Source: an uncultured Brachybacterium sp.
Lineage (GTDB): Bacteria > Actinomycetota > Actinomycetes > Actinomycetales > Dermabacteraceae
Direction: 5' to 3'
NCBI RefSeq assembly: GCF_947500705.1
Contig: NZ_CANMSY010000007.1
Location: 62,001 to 126,000, forward strand
DNA length: 64,000 bases
Under the pieces are notes generated by a model. That model made no database searches. It was given only the letters and a program-made list of their open reading frames with translations, and was not told the DNA's origin. Positions 16,558-25,223 of this stretch are shown here, one piece after another (position 1 is the first letter of the stretch; the number at the start of each line of letters is the position of its first letter). Made by a program: the position numbers and the translations under genes.

Positions 16558-17106
16558 GTGTCTGCTCGCTCCACCCTCGCCCGTCGGTCCGCCGCACGTC
16601 TCGCCGGGGCTCTCCTCGCGGTGACGCTGCTCGCCGCCGGCTGCGGGGAGAGCAGCCCGGGACCGGAGCAGCCGTCCTCGAGCTCCAGCGAGACCGCCGG
16701 CAGCTCGGACGGCGGCGGGTCCGATGCCGATGGCGACACGGCCGGCGATGCCTCCGACGGCGGCGGGCAGACGGCGGCCGAGGTCCCTCAGGATCCGTAT
16801 CCGGTCACCCCCGCCCCCGACGGCTTCGTCGCCCCGGACGCCTGCTCAGGCGAGGGCGCCTACTTCGGGGAGGTCGGGAGCACGGCCACGCCCGAGCTGC
16901 CGGAGCGCGCCGGGGAGACGCTCACCATCGATGTGGTCGGCATCGAGGGCGAGGACGCGCAGCTGACCGCCACCCTCGGCGACGGCAGCGCCCGGGAGGT
17001 CGAAGCGGTCACCCTCGGGGAGACCGTGACGATCGATCTGTGGACGATCTCCGTCACCAGCGTCTGCGGGGACACCCAGCAGGTCGAGTTCGACCTCATC
17101 AACTGA
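16558..17106 (+). CDS. Secreted lipoprotein of unknown function
   Basis: 182 residues starting at a GTG with GAGGATCC upstream. A signal peptide (ARSTLARRSAARLAGALLAV) ends in the lipobox LLAAGC, so the mature protein would be lipid-anchored at Cys. A Ser/Gly/Asp/Glu-rich linker follows, and then an about 95-residue beta-rich domain with two Cys (DACSGEG and TSVCGD) that may form a disulfide. No catalytic motif is visible. It is divergently transcribed from the HicA-like gene with only 73 bp between starts. Confidence 0.7.
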   Translation: MSARSTLARRSAARLAGALLAVTLLAAGCGESSPGPEQPSSSSSETAGSSDGGGSDADGDTAGDASDGGGQTAAEVPQDPYPVTPAPDGFVAPDACSGEGAYFGEVGSTATPELPERAGETLTIDVVGIEGEDAQLTATLGDGSAREVEAVTLGETVTIDLWTISVTSVCGDTQQVEFDLIN

Positions 17107-17133
17107 GCACCCCGCACCCCCTGAGCGTCGGGC

Positions 17134-17260
17134 TCAAGCCCGGCGGGAGCGGCGGACGAGCCAGTATCCGCCGGCCACGAGCGCCAGCGCCGTCGCGGTG
17201 ATCGCCGCGCTCACGCCGGTGCCGGCAGCACCTCGGTGAGGTCCCCTTCGGAGACGGGCG
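17134..17260 (-). pseudogene. Possible remnant of a sortase-anchored (LPXTG) protein C-terminus
   Basis: Read on the minus strand, one frame gives SEGDLTEVLPAPA and a stop, while the neighbouring frame continues TGVSAAITATALALVAGGYW, then LVRRSRRA and a stop. Joined by one extra base, this would be LPATG, a hydrophobic helix and a basic tail: a classical sortase signal. No substantial upstream coding region exists because hrpB starts just to the right on the other strand. Either this is a decayed 3' end or a 26-residue membrane peptide starting at the GTG before SAAI. Confidence 0.35.
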
Positions 17261-17373
17261 AGTGCGCGGGCAGCTCTCGGGGAGCTCGCGCACGACCGAG
17301 GACGGTGCCGGGTGCTCGGACCGCGCGCCCGGGCCGGGAGCACCTGCCTCGTGCGGCGCGGCATGATGGGTGG

Positions 17374-20025
17374 ATGCCCGCTGCTCCGAGTGCTCCACCC
17401 GCCCCGCACCGCTTCGACCTCGACGCCATCGGCGCGGGGCTGCCGGTCGCGGACGCACGCAGCGAGCTCGAGGCGGCGGCCCGCAGCGGTGCGATGGTGG
17501 TCACGGCCCCGCCCGGCACCGGCAAGACCACGTTGGTGCCGCCGCTGGTCGCGAACCTCGCCGGCGGCCTGACCCTGGTCACCCAGCCGCGCCGGGTCGC
17601 GGTGCGGGCGGCCGCGCGGCGGATCGCGCAGCTGGACGGCTCCCCGCTCGGCGGTCCGGTGGGGTTCACGGTGCGCGGGCAGCGGGAGGTGGGCACCGGA
17701 ACGCGGCTGGAGATGCTCACCCCGGGCGTGCTGCTGCGCCGCCTGCTCGCAGAGCCGGAGCTGCCCGGGGTCGCCGCAGTGCTGCTCGACGAGGTCCACG
17801 AACGCTCCCTGGACACGGATCTTCTGCTGGGCATGCTCGCCGAGGCCCGGCAGCTGCGTGAGGACCTGCTGGTCGGGGCGATGTCCGCGACGCTCGACGC
17901 CGCAGCGGTGGCCGGGGTGCTGGACGGGGCCGCGATCGTCGAGGTGCCCAGTGCCCTGCATCCGCTGACGGTCTCCTACGCCCCCTCCCCCGTCCCGCGG
18001 CTGGATGCCCGCGGCATCACCCGGGAGTACCTGGACCATCTCGCCCGCACCACGGCCCGCGCCCAGCGGGAGCACGGCACCGATGCGCTGGTCTTCGTGC
18101 CCGGTGCCCGGGAGGTCGACGAGGTGGTCGCACGCCTGCGGGGCCTGGTCGGCGACGAGGTGGAGGTGCTCGCCCTGCACGGCCGGCTCCCCGCCAGCCA
18201 GCAGGACCGCGCCACCGGCGGCCGCCGTCCCGGCGAGCTGCCCCGGATCGTGGTCTCGACCGCGCTCGCGGAGAGCTCGCTGACCGTACCGGGCGTGCAC
18301 CTGGTGGTCGATGCGGGACTTTCCCGGGAGGTGCGGCGGGATCGCGGACGGGATATGTCGGGCCTGGTCACCGTCAGCGCCTCACGTGCCGCGGCCGAGC
18401 AGCGGGCGGGCCGTGCGGCCCGGCAGGGTCCGGGCGCCGCGGTGCGGGTCTTCGCGCCGTCCGACCTCGCCGGGATGCCCGCCCAGTCGCCGCCGGAGAT
18501 CAGCTCCGCAGATCTCACCGATGCGGCGCTGTCGCTGGCCTGCTGGGGCACGCCCCGCGGGGAGGGCCTGCCGCTGCTGACCCCGCCCCCGGCCGGAGAG
18601 ATCGCTGCTGCGGAACAGACCCTGCACGCCCTCGGCCTGGTCGATGGCGAGGGCAGGCCCACCCCGTCGGGCACCCGCGTGGCCCGCCTCCCCGTCGGCG
18701 TGCGGGAGGCGCGTGCGCTGGTGGACGGGGCGCAGCGCCTGCCGGGCAGGGACGCGGCCCGCACCGCAGCGGAGGTGGTCGCGGCCGTCTCCGACGATCA
18801 TCGGCCGACGGGCGCTGACCTGCCACGGCTGCTGGTGGACCTGCGCGCCGGTCGCGCGCCGGGTGTCGAGCGCTGGCGCCGCGAACGCGACCGTCTCACC
18901 CGCATCGCCCAGAGCTCCGCGGAAGGACGTCAGGGCTCCGCGGAGGGACGTCAGGGCCCCTCCGGGCAGCGCCGCGGCTTCTCCGAGGGCCGCCGCAGCG
19001 CCGCACCCCCGCTCCTCACGGCCACGGACGCCGCCCACCAGGCCGGTGCCGTCCTCGCCCTCGCCCGGCCCGAACGGATCGCCCATCTCACCGCCGAAGG
19101 CTCCCGCTCCTACCTCCTGGCCTCCGGCACCCGCGCCGCGCTGCCCGAGGGCAGCGGCCTGCTGGGCCGGGACTGGCTCGCGGTGTGGGAGGTGCAGCGG
19201 GGTGAGGGCCGTGCGGCCGACGGCACCGGAGCGGTGATCCGTGCCGCCGCCCCGCTGAACGAGGAGGATGCCTTCCTCGCCGGGGCCGACCTGCTGGTCT
19301 CCGAGCGCACCGCGCGCCTCGAGAGCGGGACGGTGCGGGCCCGGCAGCGGCGCCTGCTCGGGGCGATCGAGCTGACCTCGACCCCGGTGACCGCGACCGC
19401 CAAGGACACGGTCCCCGCGGTGCTCACCGAGGTGCACGCTCGGGGCCTCGCCGGGTTGGCGATGAACGAGCCGGCCACGGCGCTGCGTGCCCGGCTCGGG
19501 CTCGTGCATCGCGAGCTCGGCGCGCCCTGGCCCGCGATGGACGAGGCCTCCCTGCTGGAGACGCTGGAGACCTGGCTCGCCCCGCAGCTCTCGGCCCGCA
19601 CCACGAAGCTCTCCGGGATCGACGTCACCGGCGGGCTGCGGCTGCTGCTGCCCTGGCCGGAGGCCTCCGAGCTCTCCGAGCTGGTCCCGGAGCGGCTCGC
19701 AGTGCCCTCGGGGAACACCGCACGCATCGACTATCCGGCCCCGGATGCCGAGGACGGCCGCCCGGTGGTGGCGGTGAAGCTGCAGGAGCTGTTCGGCCTG
19801 GCCGAGACGCCGCGCCTGGTGCGGGGACGGGTGCCCGTGCTGTTCCACCTGCTCTCCCCGGCCCGTCGGCCGCTCGCGATCACCGATGATCTGCGGTCCT
19901 TCTGGGACGGCCCGTACCGGGAGGTGCGCAAGGAGATGCGCGGCCGCTATCCGCGGCACCCCTGGCCGGAGGATCCGTGGACCGCGCCGGCGACCGCACG
20001 CACGAAGCGTGCGGTCGGGCGCTGA
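17374..20025 (+). CDS. hrpB: ATP-dependent helicase HrpB
   Basis: 883 residues of the DEAH-type HrpB family. APPGTGKTT (45-53, motif I), LLDEVHERSLDTD (motif II, DEVH at 139-142), AMSATLD (motif III), an HA2-like region, and the HrpB-specific C-terminal domain ending DPWTAPATARTKRAVGR. A low-complexity repeat (two SAEGRQG copies) interrupts the middle of the protein at about residue 520 and is probably a loop insertion. HrpB proteins are cytosolic RNA helicases of poorly known role. I start at ATG 17374, with CATGAT 6 nt upstream and no Shine-Dalgarno, rather than the longer frame. Confidence 0.9.
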   Translation: MPAAPSAPPAPHRFDLDAIGAGLPVADARSELEAAARSGAMVVTAPPGTGKTTLVPPLVANLAGGLTLVTQPRRVAVRAAARRIAQLDGSPLGGPVGFTVRGQREVGTGTRLEMLTPGVLLRRLLAEPELPGVAAVLLDEVHERSLDTDLLLGMLAEARQLREDLLVGAMSATLDAAAVAGVLDGAAIVEVPSALHPLTVSYAPSPVPRLDARGITREYLDHLARTTARAQREHGTDALVFVPGAREVDEVVARLRGLVGDEVEVLALHGRLPASQQDRATGGRRPGELPRIVVSTALAESSLTVPGVHLVVDAGLSREVRRDRGRDMSGLVTVSASRAAAEQRAGRAARQGPGAAVRVFAPSDLAGMPAQSPPEISSADLTDAALSLACWGTPRGEGLPLLTPPPAGEIAAAEQTLHALGLVDGEGRPTPSGTRVARLPVGVREARALVDGAQRLPGRDAARTAAEVVAAVSDDHRPTGADLPRLLVDLRAGRAPGVERWRRERDRLTRIAQSSAEGRQGSAEGRQGPSGQRRGFSEGRRSAAPPLLTATDAAHQAGAVLALARPERIAHLTAEGSRSYLLASGTRAALPEGSGLLGRDWLAVWEVQRGEGRAADGTGAVIRAAAPLNEEDAFLAGADLLVSERTARLESGTVRARQRRLLGAIELTSTPVTATAKDTVPAVLTEVHARGLAGLAMNEPATALRARLGLVHRELGAPWPAMDEASLLETLETWLAPQLSARTTKLSGIDVTGGLRLLLPWPEASELSELVPERLAVPSGNTARIDYPAPDAEDGRPVVAVKLQELFGLAETPRLVRGRVPVLFHLLSPARRPLAITDDLRSFWDGPYREVRKEMRGRYPRHPWPEDPWTAPATARTKRAVGR

Positions 20026-20031
20026 ACGAGA

Positions 20032-20127
20032 TCAGGTCGCGATGACTGCGGTGGTCGTGGTCGCCATCATCACCGCGGTCATGTCCAGCAGCGGGAAGAG
20101 TTCTCCGGGGATCGTGTGCGTCGTCAT
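20032..20127 (-). CDS. Candidate 31-codon small ORF, Thr/Met-rich
   Basis: Between hrpB and the DUF3817 gene the minus strand encodes MTTHTIPGELFPLLDMTAVM followed by MATTTTAVIAT. GGGGAG touches the ATG, and a GTGACA/TCACAG pair with 17-bp spacing lies upstream. Third codon positions are almost all G or C, but in so short a frame this proves little. The opposite strand of the same stretch is also open for 32 codons, which weakens the case. Confidence 0.25.
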   Translation of the reverse strand: MTTHTIPGELFPLLDMTAVMMATTTTAVIAT

Positions 20128-20257
20128 CTCCCCGCTGTGACGCTCGGCACGCGAGGTTGTCACCCCTGACCGTTTACCAGCGGGTCCGTCTTCCGTCGGA
20201 CTCTCCTCGGGTCGTGCATCCAGCGGGCCCTGAGGATCTGCTGGCACCATCGACACC

Positions 20258-20725
20258 ATGCGCCTGCTCTCTACCCCCTCCCGCCTCTACCGGGCGCTCG
20301 CCTTCGCCGAGATGATCACCTGGACCCTGCTGCTGGCGGGGATGTTCCTGAAGTACGTCGTGCAGTCGACCGAGGTGCTGGTGCGTATCGGCGGCGGGCT
20401 GCACGGCTTCACCTTCATCGCCTATGTGGTGGTGACGGTGCTGGTCGCGATCGATCAGCAGTGGCGGCTGAAGGATCTGCTGCTGGGCCTCGGCTCGGCG
20501 ATCATCCCGTACCTCACGGTCCCCTTCGAGCGCTCGGCGATGCGTCGCGGCCTGCTCAGCGATGCCTGGCGGCTGCGCGAGGAGCGAGGCCGCACCTCGC
20601 TGGAGCGCCTGGTCTCCCTCGCGCTGCGCCACCCGCTCCCGGCGGTGCTGATCGCGCTCGTCGCGATCGCGATCGTGTTCTCGGTGCTGCTCTCGCTGGG
20701 CCCGCCCACCGAGTGGTTCGCCTGA
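20258..20725 (+). CDS. DUF3817 integral membrane protein
   Basis: 155 residues. YRALAFAEMITWTLLLAGMF opens the first membrane helix, GGLHGFTFIAYVV the second, and hydrophobic stretches near 85-95 and 130-150 complete three or four spans. The N-terminal about 95 residues match the DUF3817 family of small actinobacterial membrane proteins with no known function. The sequence between helices 3 and 4 is basic and probably cytoplasmic. No Shine-Dalgarno is seen. The neighbour downstream converges on it. Confidence 0.75.
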   Translation: MRLLSTPSRLYRALAFAEMITWTLLLAGMFLKYVVQSTEVLVRIGGGLHGFTFIAYVVVTVLVAIDQQWRLKDLLLGLGSAIIPYLTVPFERSAMRRGLLSDAWRLREERGRTSLERLVSLALRHPLPAVLIALVAIAIVFSVLLSLGPPTEWFA

Positions 20726-20770
20726 ACGGTCGCTGAGCGAGCCCGCTGAGCACCCCTCCGCGGCCGCCGC

Positions 20771-21847
20771 TCAGCGCGGAGGCACGATCGGGTCGATCCG
20801 CACCAACTCGCCGCCGCGCAGGTGGAGCCGGTTGATCTCGACCACCGGGGTCCGATGGGAGAGCCGCGGGACGGGCGGCTGATCCGGTTCCGGCGGCAGC
20901 GCCTCGCCGAAGCACACCCCGCAGCTCTGGACGGCGAGCGCCTGCGAGCGCCGTGCCTCCCAGTCCACCTGCGCCGAATGCGCGGCCCGGATCCAGGGCC
21001 CACCATGGGGCCGGCAGGGCCCTGCGCCGTCCTGTCCCTGCAGCGGGCACTGCGCAGGCCGGGCCGTGACCATCAGATCCAGGCCCTCGAGCTCCGGGAT
21101 GCGGGGGTCCGCGCCGGTGGGGATCACGTCCAGGCCTCCCGGCCCGATCCGCAGCACCGCTCCCTGTCCCTGCTCGACGGCGATCAGCAGAGCGCTCTCG
21201 AGCGCCTGGTCCGGGTGGGAGGCGAGCAGGTCCTCGCGCGCAGCGGCAGCGGGCTCGAACCAGTCCCGCCGGGTCCCGACGAGTGCTCCGAGGGCGACCG
21301 GTCCGCCGCGACGGCGCAGCGCGGCAGCCACGGCGGGGCGCCGGAACCAGCTCAGCGCGGCAGGGCGCACCGCGCGGGCACTGCCCTCGACCGGGGCACC
21401 GGCGCGGGCCCCTTCCCGGCTGGGTCGTGCGAGCTGCTCGGACGACTGCCCGCGCACCTCGAAAGGTGCCTGGCCGCCGCTGAGATCAGCCACGATCGTG
21501 CCCTCCGGGCTGAGGGTGGGCAGCACCGGCCCCAGCGCCGGCACCACCAGCCAGGAGTGCGCGAGCTCGAGCGGTCGCCGGTCCCGCAGGGTGGCCCGCA
21601 CGATCTGCGGTGCGGGCGGGACGGTGGGGCGACGCCGACGGTAGAGGAGCTCTTCCTCCCTCTCCTCCTCGGAGCCCTCCCCATAGTCCTGCACGGAGTC
21701 GTTCGCGGCGGTCTGCGCGTCGACCAGCAGCCCCGGGTCAGCGCTCGCGGTGATCGGGCCGACGCCCGGCAGGTCCAGCTCGATCAGCTGGTCGCGCCAG
21801 CTCGCTGCGACGGGGTCGCTCTCCACCGGGTCGTGGTCCAGGGTCAT
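20771..21847 (-). CDS. Hypothetical protein
   Basis: 358 residues, unrecognised. The N-terminal about 70 residues are acidic (SEEEREEELL), followed by an Arg run (YRRRRPT), a Pro-rich stretch and two alpha/beta regions. The central helical segment WFRRPAVAAALRRRGG is basic. Four Cys occur in the last third (CPLQGQDGAGPC and CGVC), which might bind metal. There is no signal peptide and no membrane helix. The ATG has AGAGGAC upstream. The 260 bp between it and rlmC hold no ORF. Confidence 0.55.
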   Translation of the reverse strand: MTLDHDPVESDPVAASWRDQLIELDLPGVGPITASADPGLLVDAQTAANDSVQDYGEGSEEEREEELLYRRRRPTVPPAPQIVRATLRDRRPLELAHSWLVVPALGPVLPTLSPEGTIVADLSGGQAPFEVRGQSSEQLARPSREGARAGAPVEGSARAVRPAALSWFRRPAVAAALRRRGGPVALGALVGTRRDWFEPAAAAREDLLASHPDQALESALLIAVEQGQGAVLRIGPGGLDVIPTGADPRIPELEGLDLMVTARPAQCPLQGQDGAGPCRPHGGPWIRAAHSAQVDWEARRSQALAVQSCGVCFGEALPPEPDQPPVPRLSHRTPVVEINRLHLRGGELVRIDPIVPPR

Positions 21848-22107
21848 GTCCTCTGCCTTCCGACGTGGGCCTCACGGACCCCTGAGCGGACGAGCGGCTG
21901 CTCTCCGGCCGGGTCTTCCTCGACGGGCTCCGAGCTCAGATCCGGTTGCCGCGCGGCCTCTGTCGACGACGTGCAGCCGACACTCATGACCCGTCCGCGA
22001 CGGTAGCGGAGGGGTCCGACAGCCGAAGGCGGCGACCGTGAAAGCGCCTCCGACGGCGGCGAACCCTCCGGCAGCAGCCGCCGTCCTGGGCCTCGTAGAC
22101 TCCAGGG

Positions 22108-23310
22108 GTGCGGTGTCATCATTTCGAGTCCGGTGAGTGCAGGTCCTGCACCCTCCTGGACCTCCCCCGCCCCCGCCAGATCGCCGAGGGCCGCGACCGG
22201 GTCGAGCAGCTGCTCGCACCATTCCTCTCCCCCGGCACCGCGTGGGACGGCCCACTGGTCGGTGCGGACTCCGGGTTCCGGGCGCGCGGGAAGATGGCCG
22301 TGGCCGGGACCGCCCAGGAGCCGCGACTGACCCTGCCGGGCCAGGCCGCGGGCGTGGACCTCTGCGACTGCCCGCTCTACCCGGACGGGGTCGAGGAGGT
22401 GCTCGAAGGGGCCAAAGCCCTGATCCGCCGCGCGCAGGTGCCTCCCTATGACGTCGCCCGTCGCCGCGGAGAGATCAAGAACGTGCTGGTGACCGCGTCG
22501 CCCGACGGCGAGCACGTGCTGCGTCTGGTGCTGCGCAGCGAGCAGGCGCTTCCACGGATCCGCGAGCATCTGCCCCGACTGCTCGAGGCCCACCCCTCAG
22601 TGGTCGCGGTCTCCGCGAACATCCATCCTGACCACACCACCGCGGTCGAAGGCGAGCAGGAGATACCGCTGGCCGGCGCCGCATCGATCGCCGTGCGCAC
22701 CGGGGACGTCACCCTGTTCGCCCGCCCGCAATCCTTCCTGCAGACCCACACCGAGGTCGCCGGGAAGCTCTACCGCCAGGCCGCGGAATGGGTCGCGCAG
22801 TGGGTGGCGGAGCGGGGTGCGGGACGTGACGCCGCGCGCGGCGAGACCGCACACGAGGACACTCCACGGCTCTGGGACCTCTACTGCGGGCTGGGCGGAT
22901 TCGCGCTGCATGCAGCGCTGGCCGCCCCGGCGGCCAGGGTCACCGGGGTGGAAGTCTCCGAACAGGCCATCGAGGGGGCTCTCGAGGCTGCCTCGGCCCA
23001 GGGCATCGCGGCGAGCTTCCTCGCCGCGGATGCCACCGACTGGGCGATCGAGAAGTCCGCCGGACCTGAGGGCCCTCCCGACATGGTGATCGTGAACCCT
23101 CCCCGCCGCGGGCTGGGGCCGCGCCTGGCCGGCTGGCTCGAGGACTCCGGCGTACGCGACGTCCTCTACTCCAGCTGCAACCCGACCACCCTGGCGAGCG
23201 ACCTCGCCGCCATGCCCTCGCTGCGCATCACTGCGGGCCGCTTCGTGGACATGTTCCCGCACACCGAGCACGCCGAGGTCATCGTGCGACTGCGCCGCAT
23301 TCCCACCTGA
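22108..23310 (+). CDS. rlmC: 23S rRNA (uracil-747-C5)-methyltransferase RlmC
   Basis: 400 residues. The first 14 residues (MRCHHFESGECRSC) carry three of the four [4Fe-4S] cysteines in the spacing typical of RlmC/RumB; the fourth is in DLCDCPLYP. The C-terminal SAM-dependent domain has LWDLYCGLGGFALHAA (SAM motif I), VNPPRRGLG, and YSSCNPTTLASDL with the catalytic Cys. It methylates C5 of a uridine in 23S rRNA. The GTG start lies exactly 6 nt after TAGACT and lacks a Shine-Dalgarno, so the message should be leaderless. Confidence 0.9.
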   Translation: MRCHHFESGECRSCTLLDLPRPRQIAEGRDRVEQLLAPFLSPGTAWDGPLVGADSGFRARGKMAVAGTAQEPRLTLPGQAAGVDLCDCPLYPDGVEEVLEGAKALIRRAQVPPYDVARRRGEIKNVLVTASPDGEHVLRLVLRSEQALPRIREHLPRLLEAHPSVVAVSANIHPDHTTAVEGEQEIPLAGAASIAVRTGDVTLFARPQSFLQTHTEVAGKLYRQAAEWVAQWVAERGAGRDAARGETAHEDTPRLWDLYCGLGGFALHAALAAPAARVTGVEVSEQAIEGALEAASAQGIAASFLAADATDWAIEKSAGPEGPPDMVIVNPPRRGLGPRLAGWLEDSGVRDVLYSSCNPTTLASDLAAMPSLRITAGRFVDMFPHTEHAEVIVRLRRIPT

Positions 23311-23388
23311 CCGGTCCGCCCCACCTGACCTGCCTGACCCGCCCGAGCTGACACAGTGGGTCCCATACATCGCCCTCGAAGGAGCCCC

Positions 23389-24120
23389 ATGACCGCCACA
23401 CCCTCCAGCCAGCTGACCGCCGTCACCCGCACCGTCACCCTCGCCGAGGACGGAAACACCGTCACGCTCGAGCAGACCTTCCCCGTGCACCCCGAGGAGC
23501 TGTGGTCCGCTCTCACCATCTGCTCGCACCTCGAGGTGTGGTTCGGTCGCGCCAGCGGCGAGGTCGTCGAGGGCGGCAGCTACACGCTTCCGGATATGGA
23601 GACCCGCGGCAGCGTGATCGCCGTCGAAGAGCCCGCCCGCCTGCTGCTGAGCTGGGAGGTCGGCAAGAGCAGCACCCGGCTGGAGCTGCTGGTCGCCCCC
23701 GTGGACGCCGCTGCGGACACTGCTGCGGACACCGCCCAGGCAGATCAGGCCGCAGGCGCCGACGAGGCAGATCAGGCCGCAGACGCCGAGGAGCAGGCAG
23801 CTCCGGTCGGCTCCCGCTTCACCCTCCGTCACACCGTCCCGGAGGACGCCCACTGGAAGACCTTCGGCCCCGCGGCAACCGGTCTCGGCTGGGATGCGGC
23901 GCTCTACGCGCTCGCTCTCCACCTGCAGGACCCGTCGGTGGACCTGATCCCGCAGCTCGGGGACTTCGCCGGCTCCGAGGAGGGTGAGGAGTTCACCCGC
24001 GCCACCGCGGAGGCCTGGTTCGAGGCGCACATCGCCACCGGGGTGGACAAGAAGCCGGCCCGCAAGGCCTCGGTACGCACCGCCGCCTTCTACCTCGGCG
24101 AGGAGCCGGAGCTGTCGTGA
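23389..24120 (+). CDS. SRPBCC (AHSA1-type) domain protein
   Basis: 243 residues. Residues about 12-75 (VTLEQTFPVHPEELWSALT, then GGSYTLPDMETRGSVIAVEE) and about 130-165 form an Activator-of-Hsp90-ATPase-like START/SRPBCC fold, split by an Ala/Asp/Gln-rich insert (about 103-133) that reads like AADQAAGADEADQAAD. Such proteins bind hydrophobic ligands in a deep pocket; no ligand can be named. GAAGGAG lies 4 nt before the ATG. Its stop overlaps the asparaginase start by 4 bp, so the two are co-translated. Confidence 0.8.
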   Translation: MTATPSSQLTAVTRTVTLAEDGNTVTLEQTFPVHPEELWSALTICSHLEVWFGRASGEVVEGGSYTLPDMETRGSVIAVEEPARLLLSWEVGKSSTRLELLVAPVDAAADTAADTAQADQAAGADEADQAADAEEQAAPVGSRFTLRHTVPEDAHWKTFGPAATGLGWDAALYALALHLQDPSVDLIPQLGDFAGSEEGEEFTRATAEAWFEAHIATGVDKKPARKASVRTAAFYLGEEPELS

Positions 24121-25205
24121 TCGGGACGTCGGAACCCTGGCAGCCGACGCAGCACGGGCCCACGGCGCAGGCGCAGGCGCAGGCGCAGGCGACACAGGAT
24201 GGACAGACAGCGTCCGCCATCACCCTGCTCACGCTCGGCGGCACCATCTTCATGGCCCAGGACTCCGAGGGCGGACATGCCGTCCCGGACGCGGCCGCTG
24301 GGGAGCGCCTGCGCGGGACGCACATGGACGGCGTCGACCTCACCTCGCGAGAGATCGCGAACGTCTCCTCCTCCGATGTGCGCCCGCGCCACCTGCGAGA
24401 GGTGCTCGAGCACGCCCGGCGTGCGGTGGATGAGGGCGCGGACGGGGTCGTGCTCACCCACGGCACCGACACCCTCGAGGAGACGGCCTTCGTGCTGAAC
24501 CGCTACTGGGACCGCGAGGCACCGCTGGTGGTGACGGGTGCGATGCGGCCGGCGAGCGCTCCGGGCGCGGATGGTCCGGCGAACCTGCGGGACGCGGTGG
24601 CCACGGCGGCCGCCCCGTCGGCCCGCGGCTGGGGCGTGCTGGTGGTGTTCGACGGCCACGTACATCTCGCGGACCAGGCCACCAAGGCATCCTCCCGCTC
24701 CGTCTCCGCCTTCGCCTCCAGCCCGTCAGGGCCGTTCGCGAAGGTCGACGAGGGAGACCTGCACCTGCTGCACCGACCTTTCGACCGCGTCGCCCGGGTG
24801 GCCCAGGCAGAGAGCGTGCCCCCGAACCGGTTCCCTGCGGTCCCGATCCTGACCGCGGGCCTCGACGAGGATCTCACCCTGCTGGACCACGTCCCGGCGC
24901 GATCCATCGCGGGGCTCGTGATCGCCGGGGTCGGGATGGGGCACGTCTCCCCCGCCGCCATGCCGCGCCTGCGCCGGCTGCTCGACGCCGGCACGCCCGT
25001 GGTCGTCGCGACCCGCATCGCCTCCGGCGGCACCTCGACCTACCACTACGCCTATCCGGGCAGCGAGGTGGACCTGCTGGACGCGGGTGCGCTGATGGCA
25101 GGGTTCCTGCCCCCGGCTCAGGCCCGCCTGCTCCTGCAGGTCCTCCTCGCCGACGATGCGGGTCCGGATCAGATCCGCGAGTCCTTCGAGGCCTACGCGA
25201 GCTGA
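24117..25205 (+). CDS. L-asparaginase family protein
   Basis: 362 residues. LLTLGGTIFM holds the first nucleophile Thr, and VLTHGTDTLEETAF holds the second T-D-K-like active-site segment of type I/II asparaginases. PLVVTGAMRPA and GVGMGHVS are conserved core strands. It hydrolyses asparagine to aspartate and ammonia; there is no signal peptide, so it is cytosolic. The N-terminal 20 residues include an (AQ)4 run from a CAGGCG hexanucleotide repeat (24165-24191). The start is a GTG overlapping the SRPBCC stop. Confidence 0.85.
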   Translation: MIGTSEPWQPTQHGPTAQAQAQAQATQDGQTASAITLLTLGGTIFMAQDSEGGHAVPDAAAGERLRGTHMDGVDLTSREIANVSSSDVRPRHLREVLEHARRAVDEGADGVVLTHGTDTLEETAFVLNRYWDREAPLVVTGAMRPASAPGADGPANLRDAVATAAAPSARGWGVLVVFDGHVHLADQATKASSRSVSAFASSPSGPFAKVDEGDLHLLHRPFDRVARVAQAESVPPNRFPAVPILTAGLDEDLTLLDHVPARSIAGLVIAGVGMGHVSPAAMPRLRRLLDAGTPVVVATRIASGGTSTYHYAYPGSEVDLLDAGALMAGFLPPAQARLLLQVLLADDAGPDQIRESFEAYAS

Positions 25206-25223
25206 GCTCCCAGAACTGGGCTC

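Noticed and set aside
21672-21686. CTCCCCAT motif as a fourth dyad site
   Set aside because: It lies inside a coding region and the opposite arm is absent.
24165-24191. Hexanucleotide repeat (CAGGCG)n as an origin-like or CRISPR-like array
   Set aside because: It is in frame inside the asparaginase N-terminus and encodes an (AQ)n run.
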